From positions 1 through 6,939 of the forward strand of contig QILX01000311.1 in assembly GCA_003232175.1 (NCBI GenBank): a stretch of 6,939 bases of DNA, written 5' to 3'. Every line of letters starts with the position of its first letter. Position 1 is the stretch's first letter. The position numbers were made by a program, and so were the translations under genes. The notes under the pieces were generated by a model. It saw only the letters and a list, made by a program, of their open reading frames with translations, was not told the origin of the DNA and made no database searches. The DNA comes from Hyphomicrobiales bacterium (GTDB lineage Bacteria > Pseudomonadota > Alphaproteobacteria > Rhizobiales > SZUA-8). Shown one piece after another: positions 1 to 6,018 of the stretch.

Positions 1-114
1 GTCTTTGCAACGCTTTATATCTTTTCGCTCATGGGACTGGTGGTGAATCTGATTTCAGACCTCACCTACACCTGGATCGACCCCCGGATCGATTTTGACA
101 GCCGGGACGTCTGA
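1..114 (+). CDS. yejB: YejB-type peptide ABC transporter permease, C-terminal fragment
   Basis: This is the last 37 codons of a gene that begins left of the window; frame 1 is open from the first base to a TGA at 112-114. The fragment has one hydrophobic helix (about residues 2-20, containing the run FSLMGLVVNLISD) and then the short tail DLTYTWIDPRIDF. A tail of this kind (D-x-x-Y-x-x-x-DPRIDF) is the usual end of YejB and related Dpp/Opp-type permeases. YejB is an inner-membrane subunit that pairs with YejE to form the translocation channel. The yejE start lies 3 bp after its stop, which supports the assignment and suggests translational coupling. The call rests on the tail motif plus context, because the EAA loop and most of the protein are outside the window. 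Confidence 0.88.
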   Translation, partial: VFATLYIFSLMGLVVNLISDLTYTWIDPRIDFDSRDV

Positions 115-117
115 GCC

Positions 118-1242
118 ATGAACGAGGTCAATCTTGTTGAGCAAGAAAAAAGTGCGGCCAGCCCTCGCGCGCCAACGGCGAATGCCGCTTATGTGCCGGA
201 TCGACCCGGGCTGCTGCGCCTTTCGCCCATCAACCGCCGCCGCTGGCAAAGCTTCACCGCCAACAAACGCGGGCTGTGGAGCTTATGGATATTCCTTGCC
301 CTGTTTGTTTTCACTCTCTTTGCCGAGTTCGTCGCCAACGACAAGCCCCTCCTCATATCTTATGAGGGTGAGTGGCTGACCCCGGTTTTGACCGCTTACC
401 CGGAAACCAGATTCGGTGGTGATTTTGAAACCGAGGCGGATTACCGCGACCCGTTCGTTCAGGACCTGATCGCGGAAAAAGGCGGCGCGATCTACTGGCC
501 GATGATCCGCTACAGCTTCGACACCATAAATCTCGAACTCCCCGAACCGGCACCGGCGCGCCCAAGTGCCGAGAACTGGCTTGGCACCGACGATCAGGGC
601 CGCGACATTGTCGCCCGGCTGATTTACGGCTTTCGGCTATCGGTCCTGTTCGGGTTGGTGCTCACCATCATTTCGTCGGTCATCGGCGTTGTCGCCGGCG
701 CGGTGCAGGGGTATTTTGGCGGCTGGGTCGATCTCATGTTTCAGCGCTTTATCGAGGTATGGACCTCTATACCGTCCTTGTATCTGCTCATCATCATTGC
801 CGCGGTGATCGAGCCGAGTTTCTGGGTCCTCCTGGGCATATTGCTGTTGTTCTCCTGGGTGTCGCTGGTCGGCGTGGTGCGGGCGGAATTCTTGCGCGGG
901 CGCAATTTTGAATATGTTCAGGCCGCGCGGGCCCTGGGGGTGTCCAACGCCAAGATCATGTTCAAACATCTTCTGCCCAACGCCATGGTCGCGACCCTGA
1001 CGTTCATGCCGTTCATCCTCAACGGCTCGATTTCGACCCTCACCAGTCTGGATTTCCTCGGTTTCGGCCTGCCGCCGGGCTCGCCGTCATTGGGTGAGCT
1101 TCTGGCCCAGGGCAAAAATAACCTGCACGCCCCGTGGCTGGGGCTTTCAGGTTTTTTTGTCATCGCCATCATGCTCAGCCTGCTGATTTTCATCGGCGAG
1201 GCGGTGCGTGATGCCTTTGATCCGCGCAAGACATTCAAATGA
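118..1242 (+). CDS. yejE: YejE-type peptide (microcin C family) ABC transporter permease
   Basis: This 374-residue inner-membrane permease is the second channel subunit of a YejABEF importer, a family that takes up short peptides and, in enterobacteria, microcin C. A cytoplasmic N-terminus (1-52) is followed by TM1 (about 53-73) and a long periplasmic segment (about 75-165) with the family-typical stretches YPETRFGGDF (94-103) and NWLGTDDQGRD (153-163). About five more helices follow (roughly 170-195, 215-232, 234-255, 290-308, 341-362). The EAA coupling loop that contacts the ATPase is at about 265-288 (QAARALG then KHLLPN). The end, EAVRDAFDPRK, is typical of Dpp/Opp-type permeases. Length is normal for YejE. 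The ATG at 118 is taken because it lies 3 bp after the yejB stop; no strong Shine-Dalgarno is visible, so coupled translation is likely. Its stop overlaps the yejF start as ATGA. Confidence 0.95.
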   Translation: MNEVNLVEQEKSAASPRAPTANAAYVPDRPGLLRLSPINRRRWQSFTANKRGLWSLWIFLALFVFTLFAEFVANDKPLLISYEGEWLTPVLTAYPETRFGGDFETEADYRDPFVQDLIAEKGGAIYWPMIRYSFDTINLELPEPAPARPSAENWLGTDDQGRDIVARLIYGFRLSVLFGLVLTIISSVIGVVAGAVQGYFGGWVDLMFQRFIEVWTSIPSLYLLIIIAAVIEPSFWVLLGILLLFSWVSLVGVVRAEFLRGRNFEYVQAARALGVSNAKIMFKHLLPNAMVATLTFMPFILNGSISTLTSLDFLGFGLPPGSPSLGELLAQGKNNLHAPWLGLSGFFVIAIMLSLLIFIGEAVRDAFDPRKTFK

Positions 1243-2894
1243 CCCCTCCCGCAAAATCCAAAAACGCCGGCAAGCCTCTTCTGGACATCCGCGACCTTTC
1301 GGTCGCCTTCGTGACCAATGAGGCGGAAACCCTTGCTGTCGACCGGATTTCATTCACCATAAACGCTGGCGAAACCGTCGCCCTGGTGGGGGAGTCCGGG
1401 TCGGGAAAATCGGTGACGGCGCTATCGGTGATGCAGCTTTTGACCTATCCGCCGGCAAGTCACCCTTCGGGGGAAATTTTCTTCAAGGGCGAAAATCTCA
1501 TGGGGGCGCCGCAGTCAAAACTCAGGGAGGTCCGCGGCAACCAGATTTCGATGATTTTCCAGGAGCCGATGACTTCCCTCAATCCTTTACATACTATCGA
1601 GCGCCAGGTCGGTGAGATCCTTGATGTCCACAAGGGCCTGCGCCCCGAGGCGGCGCGAACGCGGACTTTGGAATTGCTGCATCAGGTCGGCATTCAGCAA
1701 CCCGAGCGGCGCCTTGGTGCTTATCCGCACCAGCTCTCCGGCGGCCAGCGCCAAAGGGTGATGATCGCCATGTCGCTCGCCAACGAGCCCGACCTTCTGA
1801 TCGCCGATGAGCCCACAACCGCCGTCGATGTGACGGTGCAGGCGCAGATCCTGAAATTGCTCAACCAGCTTGCCCGCGACCTCGGCATGGCCATGCTTCT
1901 GATCACCCATGATCTTGGCATCGTGCGCAAACTGGCGGCCCGCACTTGCGTCATGACAAAGGGGAAAATCGTCGAGCAGGGTGACACGGCTCAGATATTC
2001 AACAGCCCTAGTCACGCGTACACCAAACATCTGCTGGCAGCGGAACCTTCGGGCACGCCGCCAAAATCCGACCTCACGGCCAAGCCGGTTGTTGAGGCCA
2101 AAAACCTCAAAGTGTGGTTTCCGATCCGCAAAGGGTTCCTGCGTCGCACCGTTGATCACATCAAGGCGGTCGATGATATCTCGATCACCGTTCGCGCCGG
2201 GCAGACCCTTGGCATTGTGGGGGAGTCCGGGTCAGGCAAGACTACCCTGGGGCTCGCCATCATGCGGCTGATTTCGAGCCAGGGGAACATCGCCTTTCTG
2301 GGCCAGCCGATCGACAACAGATCGTTCCGGCAGATGCGGCCCTTGCGGGCCCAGATGCAGGTGGTGTTTCAGGACCCCTTCGGTTCGCTGTCGCCGCGCA
2401 TGACCATTGGCGGCATTGTCGAAGAAGGCCTGCTGGTGCACGCCAGGGCCATGGATTACCGCCAGCGCCGCACCCGGGTCAGCCAGGCGCTGCACGAAGT
2501 CGGCATCGACCCCCAGGTACAGGACCGTTATCCCCACGAGTTCTCCGGCGGTCAGCGCCAGCGCATCGCGGTGGCCCGCGCCCTGGTGCTGCAGCCAAAA
2601 TTTGTCATGCTCGACGAGCCGACCAGCGCACTTGATATGAGTGTTCAGGCCCAGATCATCGACCTTTTGAATGATCTGCAGAAACGCCACGACCTGGCCT
2701 ATCTATTTATCAGCCACGACCTGAAAGTCATTCGCGCCCTTTCAAATGAAGTGGCGGTGTTGCGCAATGGCAAGGTGGTTGAGCACGGCGAGGCGGCAGC
2801 TGTTTTCGACCACCCCAAATCGGACTACACCAAGGCGCTGATGGCAGCGGCCTTCGACATTGAAACCGCGCCCGAAGGCGTGGTCTCGCAATAG
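1239..2894 (+). CDS. yejF: YejF-type peptide ABC transporter, duplicated ATP-binding protein
   Basis: This 551-residue cytoplasmic ATPase has two complete ABC domains in one chain and powers the YejB/YejE channel. Domain 1 has Walker A GESGSGKS (51-58), a Q-loop Q108, signature LSGGQ (166-170), Walker B LLIADEP with D190/E191, and switch H224. Domain 2 has Walker A GESGSGKT (328-335), Q378, signature FSGGQ (435-439), Walker B VMLDEP with D459/E460, and H493. Every catalytic element is intact in both halves, so both sites should hydrolyse ATP. The order and length fit YejF, which corresponds to a fusion of OppD- and OppF-like subunits. GsiA (glutathione importer) is the main alternative, but the preceding YejE-type permease favours YejF. 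The ATG overlaps the yejE stop by 4 bp (ATGA), a coupling arrangement that explains the lack of a clear ribosome binding site. Confidence 0.95.
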   Translation: MTPPAKSKNAGKPLLDIRDLSVAFVTNEAETLAVDRISFTINAGETVALVGESGSGKSVTALSVMQLLTYPPASHPSGEIFFKGENLMGAPQSKLREVRGNQISMIFQEPMTSLNPLHTIERQVGEILDVHKGLRPEAARTRTLELLHQVGIQQPERRLGAYPHQLSGGQRQRVMIAMSLANEPDLLIADEPTTAVDVTVQAQILKLLNQLARDLGMAMLLITHDLGIVRKLAARTCVMTKGKIVEQGDTAQIFNSPSHAYTKHLLAAEPSGTPPKSDLTAKPVVEAKNLKVWFPIRKGFLRRTVDHIKAVDDISITVRAGQTLGIVGESGSGKTTLGLAIMRLISSQGNIAFLGQPIDNRSFRQMRPLRAQMQVVFQDPFGSLSPRMTIGGIVEEGLLVHARAMDYRQRRTRVSQALHEVGIDPQVQDRYPHEFSGGQRQRIAVARALVLQPKFVMLDEPTSALDMSVQAQIIDLLNDLQKRHDLAYLFISHDLKVIRALSNEVAVLRNGKVVEHGEAAAVFDHPKSDYTKALMAAAFDIETAPEGVVSQ

Positions 2895-2909
2895 GCCGGA
2901 TTAAATCAG

Positions 2910-3863
2910 ATGGCATCGGGCGGCGGGCTGGTGGTGATGGTCAGGGACTGGGACCAGCCGGCCTGGGCCAGACATTTTGCAAAATGCCTGCCCGGCCGCA
3001 AAATCGCAGAATGGCCCGACATCTCCAGCGCCGACGCGATCGCCTACGCCGCCGTGTGGCGGCCCGATCCCGGCGCGCTGGCTGAGTATCCCAACCTTAA
3101 AGTGATATTCAATCTTGGCGCCGGGGTCGATCACCTACTCGATGACCCGACATTGCCGGATGTGCCCTTGGTGCGTCTGGTGGATGACAGCCTGACGGCG
3201 CCGATGAGCGAATATGTCGTTTTCCAAGTCCTCCTGCACTTTCGCCGGCACCTGGCATACTCGGAGTTTCAGCGGCAAAAACGGTGGAAGCCGCTGAGGC
3301 AGCCCCGCGCTGGTGAGGTGGGGGTTGGTATTATGGGGCTGGGTACACTGGGCGTTGACGCCGCTAAAAAACTGGCGGGCCTTGGTTTTGACGTTGCCGG
3401 CTGGAGCCGGTCGCCCAAGACCATTGAGGGGATCGCGAGTTTTGCCGGTGACGCGCAGTTTGTCGATTTTTTACAGCGCACCGATATTCTGGTTTCGCTC
3501 CTGCCGGCGACGCCCAAAACCAAGGGGCTTGCAGACCGGTCGCTGTTTGCCAGGCTGCGGCGCGACGGGCCGCTGGGCGGAGCGATTTACATCAACGCCG
3601 GACGGGGCGCGACCCAGAATGAGACCGATATTCTCACAGCCCTTGATGCGGGGGAGTTGGCGGGCGCCAGTATTGATGTTTTTGAAACCGAACCTCTTGA
3701 TGCCAATAGCGCGTTATGGCACCACCCGCGCGTTGTCATCACGCCCCATGTCGCGGCGGACACCGATCGTGACGCGGCGGCCTTGGCGATCATCGCGCAG
3801 ATTGTAAATTTCGAAGCGGGCCGCCCTCTCGCCCACGTTGTCGATCCGGCGCAAGGGTATTAG
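2910..3863 (+). CDS. ghrA: D-2-hydroxyacid dehydrogenase, glyoxylate/hydroxypyruvate reductase A family
   Basis: This 317-residue cytoplasmic NAD(P)H-dependent oxidoreductase is of the GhrA branch, whose members reduce glyoxylate, hydroxypyruvate and similar 2-keto acids. The substrate-side loop NLGAGVD is at 68-74. The Rossmann dinucleotide motif is G143-x-G145-x-x-G148 in IMGLGTLG. The catalytic triad is Arg232 (in NAGRG), Glu261 (in DVFETEPL) and His280 (in ITPHVAA). The end, VVDPAQGY, resembles the GhrA C-terminus. After Rossmann strand 1 the run GWSRSPK (164-170), with S-R-S, suggests NADPH rather than NADH preference by family analogy; this is an inference. ATG 2910 is chosen because a second in-frame ATG at 2937 would cut into the first beta strand (LVVMVRD). 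No strong ribosome binding site is seen, so coupling to yejF (15 bp upstream) is likely. The true substrate cannot be told from sequence. Confidence 0.88.
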   Translation: MASGGGLVVMVRDWDQPAWARHFAKCLPGRKIAEWPDISSADAIAYAAVWRPDPGALAEYPNLKVIFNLGAGVDHLLDDPTLPDVPLVRLVDDSLTAPMSEYVVFQVLLHFRRHLAYSEFQRQKRWKPLRQPRAGEVGVGIMGLGTLGVDAAKKLAGLGFDVAGWSRSPKTIEGIASFAGDAQFVDFLQRTDILVSLLPATPKTKGLADRSLFARLRRDGPLGGAIYINAGRGATQNETDILTALDAGELAGASIDVFETEPLDANSALWHHPRVVITPHVAADTDRDAAALAIIAQIVNFEAGRPLAHVVDPAQGY

Positions 3864-3890
3864 GGTCGTGCAAACAGCGGATATTTCCAA

Positions 3891-3896
3891 AGGGAG
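3891..3896 (+). promoter_or_regulatory. Shine-Dalgarno sequence of argE
   Basis: AGGGAG lies 5 bases before the ATG at 3902. It is the only strong ribosome binding site among the gene starts in this window and it fixes the argE start. The 38-bp gap that holds it shows no evident promoter or terminator hairpin, so argE is probably transcribed with the upstream genes but initiates translation on its own. Confidence 0.75.
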
Positions 3897-3901
3897 CCAA
3901 G

Positions 3902-5071
3902 ATGGTGGACACCACACGCCGGGCGATTGAAATCCTTGAGACCCTGGTAGGGTTCGATACCACCAGCCATCTGTCCAATCTTGAGATGATCGATTACATC
4001 GTCGATTACCTGGATGGCCATGGGGTCAGCTCGACCCTGGTGCCGGCCCCGGACGAACCCAAATCGAGCCTTTTTGCCTCCATTGGCTGGAAACCGGGGA
4101 GCCCGGGTGGGGTGGCGCTTTCGGCCCATACCGATGTGGTGCCGGTGGTCGGGCAGGACTGGGCGACGGACCCGTTCAAAATGGTGGAAAAAGACGGCAG
4201 ACTTTATGGCCGCGGCACCTGCGACATGAAGGGGTTCCTCGCCGCCTCCCTTGCCATGGTGCCCAATTTTGTCGCCCGCGACCTCAGCCAGCCGATCCAT
4301 CTGGCCTATTCTTACGACGAGGAACTTGGCTGCTCAGGCGTGGTGCCGATGGCGGAGCGCCTCGGAGTTGATCTGCCCAAGCCCGATATCACCATTGTCG
4401 GCGAGCCAACACTGATGCGCCCCGTAGACGCCCATAAAAGCATTCACGCCTATGAGACCATCGTGACCGGGTTTGAATTCCATTCCAGCATGCCGGATAG
4501 CGGCGTCAACGCCATTTCCTACGGTCTGAAATTTGTTGATATACTTGCCGATTTCAACCGGCGGCTCAAGAAAAAGGGCGATGCCTCGGGGCGGTTTAAT
4601 CCTGGGTGGAGCACTGTTCATGTCGGTGAAATCAGGGGCGGCACAGCGCTCAACATCGTGCCAAAAACCTGCTGGATCCACTGGGAAATCCGTGGCCTGC
4701 CGGACGAAGACGTGCCAGCGCTGGTCGCTGAAATCGAGGACCGCGCCGCCCGGGAACTCGCCCCCCAGATGCAGGCTGTCGCTGCGGGCACCGGCATAAT
4801 AACCCAGCCAACCGTCAGCATCTGCACCTTGCGCCCCGAACCTGGCTCGCCAGCTGAAATCCTGGTCAAACGCCTGGCGCGCAGCAACGATGTGGCGGCG
4901 GTCTCGTACGGAACCGAAGCCGGGGTCTTTCAGACCTGCGGTATCCCGACCATGGTTTGCGGCCCCGGCAGTATCGATCAGGCCCACAAGCCCAATGAGT
5001 TTCTGGCGGTGTCTGAGATGGAAAAATGTGTCGGCTTCCTGACCCGCCTTGGAGATGAATTGCAAAGGTAA
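3902..5071 (+). CDS. argE: Acetylornithine deacetylase-like M20 family zinc hydrolase
   Basis: This 389-residue cytoplasmic metallohydrolase of the M20/ArgE-DapE family is expected to remove the acetyl group from N2-acetylornithine to give ornithine. The dinuclear zinc site is complete: His76 in SAHTDVVP, bridging Asp108 in GRGTCDMKG, Glu141 with the general base Glu140 in YDEELGC, Glu168 in GEPT, and His362 in AHKPNEF. The inserted dimerisation domain spans about 180-300 and has His194 in FHSSMPDSGVNAI, the residue type that reaches the partner's active site in this family. Length matches ArgE (about 380-390). The start is supported by a good Shine-Dalgarno. It is the last gene of the yej string and converges on hslO-argF. 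The family also includes deacylases for other N-acyl amino acids, so the class is firm but the exact substrate is less sure, especially as it travels with a peptide importer. Confidence 0.88.
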   Translation: MVDTTRRAIEILETLVGFDTTSHLSNLEMIDYIVDYLDGHGVSSTLVPAPDEPKSSLFASIGWKPGSPGGVALSAHTDVVPVVGQDWATDPFKMVEKDGRLYGRGTCDMKGFLAASLAMVPNFVARDLSQPIHLAYSYDEELGCSGVVPMAERLGVDLPKPDITIVGEPTLMRPVDAHKSIHAYETIVTGFEFHSSMPDSGVNAISYGLKFVDILADFNRRLKKKGDASGRFNPGWSTVHVGEIRGGTALNIVPKTCWIHWEIRGLPDEDVPALVAEIEDRAARELAPQMQAVAAGTGIITQPTVSICTLRPEPGSPAEILVKRLARSNDVAAVSYGTEAGVFQTCGIPTMVCGPGSIDQAHKPNEFLAVSEMEKCVGFLTRLGDELQR

Positions 5072-5088
5072 TACCAGCGGTTTTTCCC
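5072..5088. other. 17-bp convergent junction between argE and hslO
   Basis: The two stop codons face each other across 17 bases. The gap holds a five-T run (5081-5085) in the argE direction, but the only hairpins I see near it have 3-4 bp stems (GGTA/TACC across the argE stop; ACC/GGT beside the T run), which is too weak to call an intrinsic terminator. Transcripts from the two sides may overlap at their 3' ends, or termination may be factor-dependent. Confidence 0.5.
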
Positions 5089-6018
5089 TCAATCCGCCTC
5101 TTGCGCGCCGCCGGCCAAAATGTCCTCGGGGGTAAACCGGTATTGCCGGTTGCAGAACTCGCAAACCACACCGATGGTCCCGTCTTCGACCATATCCCCA
5201 AGCTCGTCCGCGCCAAATCTTGACAAGGTGGCGCCGATCCGTTCCCGGGAGCACCGGCAGGTATCGGTTAAGGCCAGCGCCGGGTTTACCGTCACGCCGC
5301 CTTCGTGGAACAGGCGGTAAAGTAATTGTTCGGGCGCAAGGCCGGGGTCGAGAATTTCGTCATAGCTGATGGTTTCAAATAGCGCCATGGCGTTGGCCCA
5401 ACCTTCGTCATCGCTTTCAATTCCGGTGCCGCCGGCAGGTGGCAGATGCTGGATCATGATCCCGCCGGCGCGCCACTGGGCGCGACTTTTCTGACCGGGA
5501 ACCGACAACTGGCCAGCGCCAAGACGGATGGCGGTGGGGATCTGTTCTGAGCGGGTGAAATATTCCAGCGCCGCGTCGGTCAGCTGACCGCCCTCCAGGG
5601 GCACGATGCCCTGATAGAGCTCCATATCCGCGCCCTGATCCACCGTCATGGCCAGATGCCCCTTGCCAAGCAGCTGTGAGCCGTCGTCTTGGCCGTCGTC
5701 TTGGGCCGCGTTAACCGCTGCCTCGTCAAAATGCGCGTAGCCGCGCAAATCTCCCGGTGTGGTGAAATCGGCGGCCAGCAGGTCAACCGGCCCGTCGGAC
5801 CGCGCCTCGACCGCAAACCGTCCGCTAAATTTCAGCGACGCCCCGAGCAGCGCCGTCAGCGCCACGGTTTCGCCCAGAAGGCTGCCAACGGGGCTGGGAT
5901 AATCGTGGCGGCCAAGAATATTGGTTACCATCGGGCCAAGGCGCACGATGCGGCCACGCACATTGGCATTGACCAGCGAAAACGGCAGGACGATATCGTC
6001 GTCGGCGGGCATTGCCAT
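5089..6018 (-). CDS. hslO: Hsp33 redox-regulated molecular chaperone
   Basis: This 309-residue cytoplasmic holdase is kept inactive by zinc under reducing conditions and activated by disulfide formation during oxidative stress. The N-terminal Hsp33 fold spans about 9-235. The C-terminal redox switch has the four zinc cysteines: Cys254-x-Cys256 (DTCRC) and Cys286-x-x-Cys289 (CEFC), 29 residues apart, within the family's usual spacing. The length is slightly above the roughly 290 of E. coli Hsp33. Part of the excess is an acidic linker around QDDGQDDG, encoded by a 12-bp tandem duplication. The ATG at 6018 directly abuts the argF stop (TGAATG), with no Shine-Dalgarno in the normal window, so translation is probably coupled to argF. 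A second in-frame ATG two codons on (6012) is an equally possible start. Family assignment is secure. Confidence 0.95.
   Translation of the reverse strand: MAMPADDDIVLPFSLVNANVRGRIVRLGPMVTNILGRHDYPSPVGSLLGETVALTALLGASLKFSGRFAVEARSDGPVDLLAADFTTPGDLRGYAHFDEAAVNAAQDDGQDDGSQLLGKGHLAMTVDQGADMELYQGIVPLEGGQLTDAALEYFTRSEQIPTAIRLGAGQLSVPGQKSRAQWRAGGIMIQHLPPAGGTGIESDDEGWANAMALFETISYDEILDPGLAPEQLLYRLFHEGGVTVNPALALTDTCRCSRERIGATLSRFGADELGDMVEDGTIGVVCEFCNRQYRFTPEDILAGGAQEAD
5680..5704. repeat. 12-bp in-frame tandem duplication inside hslO
   Basis: The unit GCCGTCGTCTTG occurs twice head to tail (5680-5691 and 5692-5703) with one further matching base. On the coding (minus) strand it encodes the tetrapeptide repeat QDDG-QDDG. 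The copies are identical, which suggests a recent slippage event in a linker that tolerates length change. Confidence 0.9.

Noticed and set aside
1587..2159. Minus-strand open frame of 190 codons inside yejF.
   Set aside because: It lies opposite a complete ABC ATPase domain; long antisense frames are common in GC-rich genes and no protein family is evident.
3864..3901. Possible promoter or riboswitch between ghrA and argE.
   Set aside because: The 38-bp gap is too short for a riboswitch and shows no convincing -35/-10 pair; only the Shine-Dalgarno is supportable.
5067..5090. Possible intrinsic terminator at the argE-hslO junction.
   Set aside because: The stems are only 3-4 bp and the T run is five bases; too weak to annotate as a terminator.
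4334..5254. Minus-strand open frame of 306 codons overlapping argE and the 3' end of hslO.
   Set aside because: It is antisense to the motif-rich argE frame, with no recognisable domain and low-complexity H/R/G-rich translation typical of a shadow frame.
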